Assembly: GCA_963737445.1 (NCBI GenBank)
Contig: CAVTSO010000019.1
Location: 310,001-374,000 of the forward strand
Direction of reading: 5' to 3'
Length of the DNA: 64,000 nucleotides
Origin: JAICYJ01 sp963737445
GTDB lineage: Bacteria; Actinomycetota; Thermoleophilia; Gaiellales; JAICJC01
Shown piece by piece: positions 16,650 through 24,788 of this stretch. Position 1 is the stretch's first letter. Every line of letters starts with the position of its first letter. The translations under genes were made by a program, and so were the position numbers. The notes under the pieces were generated by a model. The model had not been told where the DNA came from. It saw only the letters and a list, made by a program, of their open reading frames with translations, and made no database searches.

Positions 16650-17036
16650 ATGCGAACCATCACTGAGCGCTCAGACCAGCAAGGACAGGCGGTGATCCAG
16701 ATGGCGATAGCGCTGCCGATCCTGCTCGTCCTGCTGCTCTCGATCTGGCAGCTGAGCGTCGTCTACGGCACCTGGCGGACGCTGCACGATGCGGCCTCCC
16801 GCGGCGCCCGCGCCGGCGCCGCCGCGCGCCACGGGCACCACCAGGCCGCCGCCCGCACGGCCGCCATGGCAGCCGCCGGTGACGTCGCGCTGAAGCGCGT
16901 CTCGCTCACCGCCAGGAAGTCGCACGGCACCGCCGTCTACACGGCGACGGCCTGCTCCACCTACGCCGTCAACCTGCTCGGAATCGTTGTCAAGTCGGGC
17001 GATCTCTGCCGCGACGCGACCATGCGGGCCGGGTAG
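16650..17036 (+). CDS. TadE-like pilus assembly protein
   Basis: A 128-residue pseudopilin-type protein. The N-terminal motif QQGQAVIQMAIALPILLVLL is followed by a single hydrophobic helix and an extracellular domain, as in TadE/TadG minor pilins. The usual glutamate five residues after the cleavage-site glycine appears to be replaced by glutamine. ATG 16650 is preferred; an in-frame extension to 16542 would place 36 unrelated residues before the prepilin motif. It heads the tad/cpa gene run, with cpaB 39 nt downstream. Confidence 0.75.
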   Translation: MRTITERSDQQGQAVIQMAIALPILLVLLLSIWQLSVVYGTWRTLHDAASRGARAGAAARHGHHQAAARTAAMAAAGDVALKRVSLTARKSHGTAVYTATACSTYAVNLLGIVVKSGDLCRDATMRAG

Positions 17037-17075
17037 CGCCCCAGCCTCGCAGCACCAAAAGGAGATCCACCCCAG

Positions 17076-17822
17076 ATGCCGACGCTCAGCCGTAACCTCA
17101 TCATCAGCTTCGTCCTCGCGGTCGCCGCCGCCGGCGCGCTGTTCGCCTATACCTCGCACGTCCGCAAGAGCGCGGAGTCAAGCGCCGACACCGTCACGGT
17201 GATCGTGGCGACGCACGAGGTGCCGGTCGGCACCACGGTGGACGACGCGCGGTCGCAGGGGTACCTGAGCTACCAGTCCGTCCGTCAGTCGGACGTCGCA
17301 GACGGCGCCATCACCAGCTTCGGGGCCGTGGCCGGGCAGGTCATCACCCAGAGCCTGTACAACGGCGACCAGCTGACCGCGAACCGGGTGGGTGCGCCGC
17401 GCACGCAAACCCCGGCCTACCAGGTGACCGGCAACTTCCGGGCGATCCGCATGCCGTTCAACCCCAACTCGGGACTGCTGTCCGACCTCAGCGTGAACGA
17501 CCGCGTCGACGTGCTGACCAGCTACCGCACGAACGACAAGGTCTTCACCTACCTGGCCGTGCCCGACGCGCGGGTACTCGAGGTGGACGCACCCACACTC
17601 GACTCCGCGGTCAACTCGGGGTCGGAGGCGGGCTCCGTGCTGCTGGCGGTGACCGAGCAGCAGAGCCTGCTCATCGCCAACGCGCTGGCCAACTCGTCCG
17701 GCGATCAGAGCGCCAACAACATCTGGCTGGCGCTGGTCGGCTCGACCGGAGCCACCTACCAGCCGATCACCGTTCCCAAGCTGCCGGGGCAGTTCCCCCA
17801 CCACGGCGTCCCAACGAAGTAG
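17076..17822 (+). CDS. cpaB: Flp pilus assembly protein CpaB/RcpC
   Basis: A 248-residue protein with an N-terminal signal/anchor segment (about 6-25, LIISFVLAVAAAGALFAY). An SAF-like domain (VTVIVATHEVPVGTTVDDAR) and a RcpC/CpaB domain (RAIRMPFNPNSGLLSDLSVN, DRVDVLTSY) follow. CpaB proteins sit outside the membrane and help assemble or stabilise the Tad pilus. An AGGAG site precedes the ATG. The next gene starts 13 nt downstream. Confidence 0.88.
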   Translation: MPTLSRNLIISFVLAVAAAGALFAYTSHVRKSAESSADTVTVIVATHEVPVGTTVDDARSQGYLSYQSVRQSDVADGAITSFGAVAGQVITQSLYNGDQLTANRVGAPRTQTPAYQVTGNFRAIRMPFNPNSGLLSDLSVNDRVDVLTSYRTNDKVFTYLAVPDARVLEVDAPTLDSAVNSGSEAGSVLLAVTEQQSLLIANALANSSGDQSANNIWLALVGSTGATYQPITVPKLPGQFPHHGVPTK

Positions 17823-17835
17823 AGGAGATACACCG

Positions 17836-18948
17836 ATGAACGACCTGATCAGGGTTTCACTTCAGGGGGACGACGCCGAGCTCCGCGACCTGTTCGAGCG
17901 GTCGGGGATGGTGGAGATCGTCGACACCGCGCCGGAGGTGCTGGTGTGGAGCCTTCCGCACGACTCGGACGGCCTGCCGGCCGAGATGCGGATCGCGCTG
18001 GCCGACACGCACGGCCCCGCCATCGTCGCACTCACCGACAGCCACCCCAGCCGCTGGTTCGACGAGGCGCTGGCGCTGGGCGTGGACGAGATCGTGTACC
18101 TGCCACAGGAGCCGCAGTCGCTGGGCATGGCCGCCGCTAAGGCGCGGGCCATGCGCAGCCGCCGCGCCAGCATGGCGGCGATGGCGCCGTCCTCGGCCAG
18201 GGGCCACCGCTCGGCGCACGTCTTCACCGTATTCTCGACCAAGGGCGGGTCGGGCAAGACCGTGATCGCCACCAACCTGGCGGTCTGCTTCGCGCGCCAG
18301 GGCAAGCGCACGCTCCTGATCGACTTCGACCTGCACTCCGGAGACGACGCGCTGGTGCTGGGGCTTTCCCCGCGCTGGACGATCCTCGACCTGGTGCAGT
18401 CTCCCGGCGACCTGGACGGCGAGAAGCTGGCCGGCTTCGTCACCCGGCACTCGAGCGGCGTCGACCTGCTGCCCGCCCCCACCCGGCCGGACGAGGAGGA
18501 GCTGGTCGACGTGGACCGGCTGGAGCCGCTGCTGGCGGTGGCCCGACAGAGCTACGACGCGGTCGTGATCGACACCTCCTCGCAGTTCGCCCCGGCCGTG
18601 CTCCTGGCCATCGACCACACCGATTCGCTGGTGCTGGTGGGCGCCTCTGACGTGCCGACCATCAAGAGCCTCAAGATCGCCCTCGAGACGCTGGAGCTGC
18701 TGGAGATGGACGTCAAGGACGTCCGCATCCTGATGAACCGCTCGGGCGCGCGGGTGGGCCTGGACGACCGCGACGTGGAGCGCACGCTGCGGCGCGAAAT
18801 CACCTACACGCTGGCGTCGGACAAGGCTATCCCGATCTCGGTCAACCGCGGCCAGCCGGTCGTGATCGACGCCCCCAAGTCACGGGTCGCCAAGTCGTTC
18901 TACGACATGGCCCGGTCGCTCGACGCGGTGGTCGGGAGCCTGCGATGA
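17836..18948 (+). CDS. cpaE: TadZ/CpaE-like ATPase
   Basis: A 370-residue protein. The first ~120 residues resemble a receiver fold without a clear phosphoacceptor, as in other TadZ/CpaE proteins. The rest is a MinD/ParA-type ATPase with deviant Walker A (VFSTKGGSGKTVIATNLA), switch-I region LLIDFDLHSGDDALVLG and AVVIDTSSQF. TadZ places the pilus machine at a cell pole or site. GGAGATACACCG precedes the ATG. It overlaps cpaF by 4 nt. Confidence 0.88.
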   Translation: MNDLIRVSLQGDDAELRDLFERSGMVEIVDTAPEVLVWSLPHDSDGLPAEMRIALADTHGPAIVALTDSHPSRWFDEALALGVDEIVYLPQEPQSLGMAAAKARAMRSRRASMAAMAPSSARGHRSAHVFTVFSTKGGSGKTVIATNLAVCFARQGKRTLLIDFDLHSGDDALVLGLSPRWTILDLVQSPGDLDGEKLAGFVTRHSSGVDLLPAPTRPDEEELVDVDRLEPLLAVARQSYDAVVIDTSSQFAPAVLLAIDHTDSLVLVGASDVPTIKSLKIALETLELLEMDVKDVRILMNRSGARVGLDDRDVERTLRREITYTLASDKAIPISVNRGQPVVIDAPKSRVAKSFYDMARSLDAVVGSLR

Positions 18949-20354
18949 AACCCGACAAGTCGCGATCGCTGCACGGCCGCTTGCGCCGTCACGAGTCCGC
19001 GGCAGGGCGGGGCAAGGTGGAGCCGACAACGGACGTCGTCAACGATCCCTTCGTCGAAATCAAGAACGCCGCGCAGCGCGAGGCGGTGCGCGAGCTGGGC
19101 CAGGACCTGGTCGAGGGCGAGGTGCCCGAGGACGAGCTGCGCGAACACGTCCAGAAGGCCGTCGACGAGGCGCTGGCCGAGGCCGGCACGCCGCTGTCGA
19201 TGGCCGACCGCACACGGCTGGTGCGCGAGATCACGTCGAACATCCTCGGCTACGGGCCGATCGAGCCGTTCCTGGCCGACGACTCGATCTCGGAGGTGAT
19301 GGTCAACAACCACCACACCATCTACATCGAGCGCAGGGGCCAGATCGAGGAGACCGACGTCCAGTTCGCGTCGGAGCGGCACCTGCTGCAGGTGATCGAC
19401 CGGATCGTCGCCCAGACCGGGAGGCGCATCGACGAGGCCAGCCCGATGGTGGACGCGCGCCTGCCGGACGGGTCGCGCGTGAACGCGATCATCCCGCCGC
19501 TGGCGATCACCGGCCCCTCGCTGACCGTCCGCAAGTTCTCGCGCGAGCCGCTTACGATCGACGACCTGATCGCCTTCGGCACGCTCTCCCACCAGGCCGC
19601 GGCATTCCTCGAGGCCTGCGTCGAGGGCAAGCTGAACGTGCTGGTCTCGGGCGGCACCGGCACCGGCAAGACCACGATGCTGAACGTGCTGTCGTCGTTC
19701 ATCCCCGAGCGGGAGCGCATCGTCACGATCGAGGACGCGGCCGAGCTGCGGCTGTCGCAGAAACACGTGATCAGCCTGGAGGCGCGCCCGGCGAACATCG
19801 AGGGCAAGGGTCAGATCTCGATCCGCGACCTGGTCAAGAACGCGCTGCGCATGCGGCCCGACCGGATCATCGTCGGTGAGTGCCGCGGCGCGGAGACGGT
19901 GGACATGCTGCAGGCCATGAACACGGGCCACGAGGGCTCGCTTACCACGATCCACGCGAACAGCCCGCGCGACGCGCTGGCGCGCACCGAGACGCTCGTG
20001 CTCACCGCCGGATTCGACCTGCCGCTGAAGGCAATCCGCGACCAGATCGCGAGCGCGTTCGACCTGATCATCCACACGCAGCGACTGGTGGACGGCCGCC
20101 GCCGCATCACGCACATCACCGAGGTGCCGCGGGTCGAGGGCGACGTGATCACCCTGACCGACATCTTCGTGGCCGGGTTCGCGGGCGACGCCGAGGACGA
20201 CCGCGTCTCGAGCACGATGCGCCACACCGGCATCCGGCCCTCCTTCATGGACAAGCTGGAGCTGAACGGCGTGTCGCTCCCGAAGTCGTTCTTCAACAGC
20301 GACACCTCGGCGAAGGTGGACGTGCTGCGACGCGGGCAGCGCAGGAGCGCCTGA
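18945..20354 (+). CDS. cpaF: TadA/CpaF pilus-assembly ATPase
   Basis: A 469-residue secretion ATPase of the type II/IV family that powers Tad pilus assembly. It shows Walker A VSGGTGTGKTTMLNVLSSF, the Asp box IVTIEDAAELRL, and Walker B/His box RPDRIIVGECRGAETVDML with TGHEGSLTTIHANS. The ATG overlaps the cpaE stop (ATGA) and its stop overlaps the next start (TGATG). All catalytic motifs look intact. Confidence 0.95.
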   Translation: MKPDKSRSLHGRLRRHESAAGRGKVEPTTDVVNDPFVEIKNAAQREAVRELGQDLVEGEVPEDELREHVQKAVDEALAEAGTPLSMADRTRLVREITSNILGYGPIEPFLADDSISEVMVNNHHTIYIERRGQIEETDVQFASERHLLQVIDRIVAQTGRRIDEASPMVDARLPDGSRVNAIIPPLAITGPSLTVRKFSREPLTIDDLIAFGTLSHQAAAFLEACVEGKLNVLVSGGTGTGKTTMLNVLSSFIPERERIVTIEDAAELRLSQKHVISLEARPANIEGKGQISIRDLVKNALRMRPDRIIVGECRGAETVDMLQAMNTGHEGSLTTIHANSPRDALARTETLVLTAGFDLPLKAIRDQIASAFDLIIHTQRLVDGRRRITHITEVPRVEGDVITLTDIFVAGFAGDAEDDRVSSTMRHTGIRPSFMDKLELNGVSLPKSFFNSDTSAKVDVLRRGQRRSA

Positions 20355-22204
20355 TGCGGCTGCGGTACGCGCTGGGAGTGGCGTTCGCGGTCGCGGTCAC
20401 GCTCACCCCGGTGGCACTGGCGGCCGACCCGGCCGCACCGCCGCAGGTGAACGGTGCCAGCAAGGTCGACGGCCACACCGTGCGCGTGATCGTGCGCGCG
20501 CCCGGCGACCTCACCGGCCTGGACGTGCAGGCCGAGCTGGGCGGCAGGACGGCGCAGGTGACGCGGCTGCGGCCGCTCGGCCCGCGCCGCCCGTTGCACC
20601 TCGTCTTCGCCGTCGACACGTCCACCAGCATGGCCGGGCCTCCGCTGGCGGCCGCCGTCGCGGCGGGACAGCGGCTGCTGGACGCCGTTGGCTCGACCGA
20701 CAAGGTCGGCCTGGTCGAGTTCGACGGGTCGGCCCGCACCGTGACGCCGCTGACCGGAAACGCCCAGGCGGTGCAGGCCGCTCTGTCCGCGCTGACGACG
20801 CACCCCGGCACGGCTCTCTACGACGGCATCGGCGACGCCGCTCGGCTGACCGGCCCGGCGGACGGGTCGCGGCGGGTGGTCGTCGTGCTCTCGGACGGCG
20901 ACGACACCACGTCGGCGACGTCGCTCGACGATCTCACGGCGGCGCTCGCAGGCGTCGGCGTCGAGGTGGACGCGGTCGGCCTCACCTCCTCCGGGTCGTA
21001 CACGGCCACGGCGCTGCGCCAGGTGGCGGCGGCGACCCACGGCACCTACGTCCCGGCGGCGAGTGTCTCGGCGCTCGAGCCGGTCGCGGCCAGGCTGGCC
21101 CAGACGCGGCTGGCCGGCGAGTGGGCCATCGACGTGGCGCTGCCCCACTCCAGCTCGCGGACGCTCGCGATCAGCCTGCACGGCGGGCCGCCGGCGCACG
21201 TGGCGCTGCCGGCCGGCGTGGCCGGGGCGTCGACCTCGGTGTGGAGCGAGTACGGGGCGTGGATCGTGGCGCTGCTCGGGTTCGCCGCCATCATGATGCT
21301 GGCGACCGTGGTCATGAGCGCGGCAGAACGCCGGCCGCAGGCGCTCACGGCACGGCTCTCCCCGTACTCCTCCGAGCTGTCGAAGGAGGCGGCGAAGGCG
21401 CACGAGCCGGCCCTGACGGACATGTACGAGGGGCTCGAGACCCGGCTCGGTAAGACGCGGGCGTGGGGATGGCTGCACACGCTGGCCGAGCGGGCCGGCA
21501 GCACCGTTCCCACCGGCCAGATCGTCACCATCATCGCCGCCACCGCGCTGTCCCCGGCCGCCTTCGGGCTGGTCACCGCAGGGCCGCTGCTGGCGCTACC
21601 GCTGCTCCTGTGCGGTGCGCTGCCCGTGATGGTGCTGCGCTTCCGCGCCCGTCGCCGCTCGACCGCCTTCGAGGCCCAGCTGCCGGAGCTGCTGGGCGTG
21701 TGGGCCAGCGCGCTTCGCGCGGGCCGCTCGTTCGCCCAGGCTCTGGACACGCTGGTCGAGGAGGCCGGCGAGCCGGCGCACGGCGAGTTCCGCCGCGCGC
21801 AGAAGCAGGTGCGGCTGGGCGTGCCGATCGAGCAGGCGCTGGACGACATGAGCAAACGGCTGACGTCGGAGAGCTTCGAGCTGGTGGTGTTGACGACCGA
21901 CGTGCAGCGGCGGATCGGCGGTAACGTCGCGGAGATCTTCGACCAGGTCGCCGACACCGTGCGCAAGCGGCAGCAGTTCAGCGCCCGGGTGCGCGCGCTG
22001 GTGGCGATGGGCGTGATGTCGGCGCGTGTGCTGCTCGGCATGCCGTTCGTGCTCGCAGCGATCCTGACCGTGATCAACCCCGGCTACATGTCGCCGCTGT
22101 ACGAGACGGGAGCCGGGCGGGTGCTGATCATGGTGGCGCTGGTGATGATGACCGCAGGCGCACTGGTGCTGCGGCGCATGGTGAAACCCCGGGCGATCGC
22201 GTAG
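20354..22204 (+). CDS. VWA-TadB fusion: von Willebrand A domain joined to pilus inner-membrane platform
   Basis: A 616-residue fusion. A signal sequence (about 1-24, VALAADPA) leads to a short beta domain. A von Willebrand factor A domain (about 80-250) follows with an intact MIDAS: D-T-S-T-S at 88-92, the threonine of GTALYDG and the aspartate of LSDGDDT. A transmembrane helix lies near 303-322. The C-terminal half is TadB-like, with several helices and a T2SSF domain (LPELLGVWASALRAGRSFAQ, FELVVLTTDVQRRIGGNVAE). The VWA part would face outside and the platform the cytoplasm. Overlap with cpaF and the T2SSF partner just downstream make a pilus role secure. What the VWA domain does is unknown. 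Confidence 0.88.
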   Translation: MRLRYALGVAFAVAVTLTPVALAADPAAPPQVNGASKVDGHTVRVIVRAPGDLTGLDVQAELGGRTAQVTRLRPLGPRRPLHLVFAVDTSTSMAGPPLAAAVAAGQRLLDAVGSTDKVGLVEFDGSARTVTPLTGNAQAVQAALSALTTHPGTALYDGIGDAARLTGPADGSRRVVVVLSDGDDTTSATSLDDLTAALAGVGVEVDAVGLTSSGSYTATALRQVAAATHGTYVPAASVSALEPVAARLAQTRLAGEWAIDVALPHSSSRTLAISLHGGPPAHVALPAGVAGASTSVWSEYGAWIVALLGFAAIMMLATVVMSAAERRPQALTARLSPYSSELSKEAAKAHEPALTDMYEGLETRLGKTRAWGWLHTLAERAGSTVPTGQIVTIIAATALSPAAFGLVTAGPLLALPLLLCGALPVMVLRFRARRRSTAFEAQLPELLGVWASALRAGRSFAQALDTLVEEAGEPAHGEFRRAQKQVRLGVPIEQALDDMSKRLTSESFELVVLTTDVQRRIGGNVAEIFDQVADTVRKRQQFSARVRALVAMGVMSARVLLGMPFVLAAILTVINPGYMSPLYETGAGRVLIMVALVMMTAGALVLRRMVKPRAIA

Positions 22205-22216
22205 GGAGGCGAGGCC

Positions 22217-23095
22217 GTGTTCGTTCTCGTAGTCGTCCTGATCGCCGCCAGCGGGTTCTTCCTGCTGCGCGCGGCCGCCGCCAAGCGGATCCAGGTGGAG
22301 TCCACGCTGGGCCGGATCCCGGGCTACGGCTACGGTGAGCCGGCGCGGACGAACGACCCCCGCGCCTGGCTGCGGCGGATCGGACGGATCGCACCGGGCG
22401 GCCGCGGACACAGCGCGGAGGTGCTGCGCCTGAAGCTGGCAGCCGCCGGCTGGTCGCGGCTGCTGACGCCGGAGGAGCTGGCCGGGCTGAAGGTCGTGGT
22501 GCCGTTGACGGTGTACGGCATGGTGCTGGGCCTGTCGCTGTTCCACGCGCTCTCGCTGGGGATCGCGGCGGTGGTCGGGCTGATCCTGGCCGCGATCGCC
22601 TACGTGAGCATCCCGCTGGCGATCGACATGCGCATCCGCGGTCGTCGCGACAAGATCGTCGCCTCCCTGCCGACGGTGCTCGACCTGATGACGCTTTCGG
22701 TGGAGGCCGGCATGAGCTTCGACGCCAGCCTGCAGCGGGTGGTGCGCCGCCTGCGCGGGCCCCTGATCGACGAGCTGGCGCTGATGCTGCGTGACACCCA
22801 GCTGGGCGCCGGCCGCGGCGACGCGATGGCGGCCATGGCCGGCCGCGTGGATGCCCCCGAGATGACCAGCTTCGTACGCGCGCTGGTGCAGGCCGACCGC
22901 CTAGGCGTGCCGCTGGCCCAGATGCTGCGGACGCAGGCCGACGACCTCCGCACCCGGCTCCGCAACGAGGCCGAAGAGCAGGCCATGAAGGCGCCGGTGA
23001 AGATGCTGTTCCCGACCGTGCTGCTGATCTTCCCGGCGGTGTTCATCGTCGTGCTGGGCCCGGCCGTGATCTCGCTCATGGCCAACCTCGGCTAG
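22217..23095 (+). CDS. tadC: TadC-like pilus assembly membrane protein
   Basis: A 292-residue T2SSF-family membrane protein. An N-terminal helix, two central helices and two C-terminal helices frame the cytoplasmic T2SSF domain (LPTVLDLMTLSVEAGMSFDA, FVRALVQADRLGVPLAQMLR). TadC pairs with TadB to form the platform that CpaF drives. GGAGG precedes the GTG start. No pilin, prepilin peptidase or secretin gene follows in this window; a secretin is not expected in an organism with a single membrane. Confidence 0.88.
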   Translation: MFVLVVVLIAASGFFLLRAAAAKRIQVESTLGRIPGYGYGEPARTNDPRAWLRRIGRIAPGGRGHSAEVLRLKLAAAGWSRLLTPEELAGLKVVVPLTVYGMVLGLSLFHALSLGIAAVVGLILAAIAYVSIPLAIDMRIRGRRDKIVASLPTVLDLMTLSVEAGMSFDASLQRVVRRLRGPLIDELALMLRDTQLGAGRGDAMAAMAGRVDAPEMTSFVRALVQADRLGVPLAQMLRTQADDLRTRLRNEAEEQAMKAPVKMLFPTVLLIFPAVFIVVLGPAVISLMANLG

Positions 23096-23186
23096 GGCAC
23101 CAGGGCAGCCTCGCCGTCGCGGCCGGCGGCGGAGCTCCTGTCACCCAAAAGAGGGATCCGCAGACAGGGGCGGAATCTTGCGGTCG

Positions 23187-24365
23187 ATGAACCGAGAGAC
23201 GGCTCCAGATCCGCGCCCGCCGGCCGCGCCGCTGCGCCAGGATCAGCTGGAGCCGGTGCTGCAGGTGATCGAGGCCGCCCAGTCGATGGCCGCCGGCGAC
23301 GACGTGCCGGCCGTGCTCGCCGACCTCTCGCGCCAGCTCACCACCTTCCTCGACGCCTCCGCGTGCATGATCTCGCTGCTCGACGACGAGCGCGGCATCC
23401 TGCGAGATCGCGCCGGATACGCCCGGCCGCCGTTCCACTGGGAGCCGGCCCCCGACGAGTACGACCTGGCCGACTACCCGAGCACCGAGGCAGTCATGCG
23501 CACGGGCGTGCCGTACACGTGCACGCTCGACTCGGCCGGCATCGACCCCGCCGAGGAGCGGTGGCTACGCGAGCTTGGGTTCGGCTCGCTGCTGATGTAC
23601 TCGATGACCGTCGAGGGCGAGCCCTACGCGTTGGTCGAGATCTACGACGAGCGCCGCCGCAGCTTCCACCCGGCCGAGCTGCGCCTCGCCACCGCGCTGG
23701 CCGCCGAGGCCGGCACGATGGTGGCCCGTGCCCGCATGTCGGAGCGGCTCGAGGACGCCTACTTCGCCACCCTCGGCACGCTGGCCGCCGCGCTCGAGGC
23801 CAAGGACGCCTACACCAACGACCACGCCAGCAAGATCGCGGAGCTGGCCGGCCGTGTCTGCGATCAGCTCGACCTCGCTCCCGCCGACATCCGCGTCATC
23901 CGCCTGGCCGCGCTCCTGCACGACATCGGCAAGATCGGCATCCCCGAGTCGATCCTGCGCAAGCCGGGTTCGCTGACGGGCGAGGAGATGCTGGTGATGC
24001 AGCGCCACCCCGACATCGGCGCCCGCATCCTCGAGCCGGTTCCCTACTTCGCGGACCTGGTGCCGCTGGTGCGCTCCAGCCACGAGCGCTGGGACGGCCG
24101 CGGCTACCCGGACGGCCTGGCCGGCGAGGAGATCCCGCTCGGCTCGCGTGTGATCGCGGTCTGTGACGCGTTCCACGCGATGACCGAGGACCGCATCTAC
24201 CGCGCGGCGATGGCCCTGCCCGCCGCCGTAACCGAGATCGAGCGCTGCACGGGCACCCAGTTCGACCCGCTCTGCGTGGACGCGCTGATGGCGGCGCTAC
24301 GGGCGCCCGGCGCGGCTCGTCCGGTGCGCGACAGCATGATCCGCATCGCGCAGCGCCCGGACTAG
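23187..24365 (+). CDS. GAF-HD-GYP cyclic-di-GMP phosphodiesterase
   Basis: A 392-residue protein. A GAF domain covers about 25-195. It is followed by an HD-GYP domain with all key elements: the metal-binding LLHDIGKIGIPESIL, MQRHPDIGARIL, HERWDGRGYPDGL and SRVIAVCDAFHAMTEDR. It should hydrolyse c-di-GMP, unlike the degenerate paralogue upstream of the pilus genes. It has no transmembrane segment. ATG 23187 is chosen; TTG 23178 would add three residues. It follows the tad cluster by about 90 nt, and its product is a plausible regulator of the pilus. Confidence 0.9.
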   Translation: MNRETAPDPRPPAAPLRQDQLEPVLQVIEAAQSMAAGDDVPAVLADLSRQLTTFLDASACMISLLDDERGILRDRAGYARPPFHWEPAPDEYDLADYPSTEAVMRTGVPYTCTLDSAGIDPAEERWLRELGFGSLLMYSMTVEGEPYALVEIYDERRRSFHPAELRLATALAAEAGTMVARARMSERLEDAYFATLGTLAAALEAKDAYTNDHASKIAELAGRVCDQLDLAPADIRVIRLAALLHDIGKIGIPESILRKPGSLTGEEMLVMQRHPDIGARILEPVPYFADLVPLVRSSHERWDGRGYPDGLAGEEIPLGSRVIAVCDAFHAMTEDRIYRAAMALPAAVTEIERCTGTQFDPLCVDALMAALRAPGAARPVRDSMIRIAQRPD

Positions 24366-24389
24366 ATGATCTCCGGATAGGATCGGCCC

Positions 24390-24788
24390 ATGACCAACCG
24401 CGCCCTCACCAACCCGTTCCCCTGGGCCGCCGAGTATCAGTACGCGCAGTCGGTGCTGACCGACGGCGAGCTCGTCTTCACCGCCGGCCAGGGTGGCTTC
24501 GGCGACGATGGCACCGTCGTCAGCGACGACGCCGAGGCCCAGATCCGCCAGGCCTTCGCGAACGTCGACCTCGCCCTGCAGGCCGGCGGGGCGTCGCTCG
24601 GGACGATCGTGAAGATGACCGTGTACCTGGCCGATGCCTCGCTCTACGACGCCTTCAAGCGCGTCCGCGGGGAGCTGTTCGCACCGCCCTATCCGGCGAG
24701 CACGGCGATCGTGGCAGGTGGATTCCTGTTCGACGGCATGCTGGTCGAGATCGAGGCCGTCGGCCGCGTGGCCGAGCCCCGCAGCTAG
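24390..24788 (+). CDS. RidA/YjgF-family protein
   Basis: A 132-residue RidA-superfamily protein. The fold's typical strands are recognisable in ELVFTAGQGGFGDDGTVV, QIRQAFANVDLALQAGGASL, IVKMTVYLADASLYDAF and FAPPYPASTAIVAGGF. Family members deaminate reactive enamine/imine intermediates. The canonical arginine near the end of archetypal RidA (RVAV) is not clear here, so this may be another subgroup. TAGGAT ends 6 nt before the ATG, suggesting a leaderless mRNA. It overlaps the convergent MFS gene by 4 bp. Confidence 0.85.
   Translation: MTNRALTNPFPWAAEYQYAQSVLTDGELVFTAGQGGFGDDGTVVSDDAEAQIRQAFANVDLALQAGGASLGTIVKMTVYLADASLYDAFKRVRGELFAPPYPASTAIVAGGFLFDGMLVEIEAVGRVAEPRS

Noticed and set aside
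23096..23186. Possible riboswitch before the GAF-HD-GYP gene (CCTGTC/GACAGG pairing)
   Set aside because: Only one short stem is visible and no conserved class motif was recognised.
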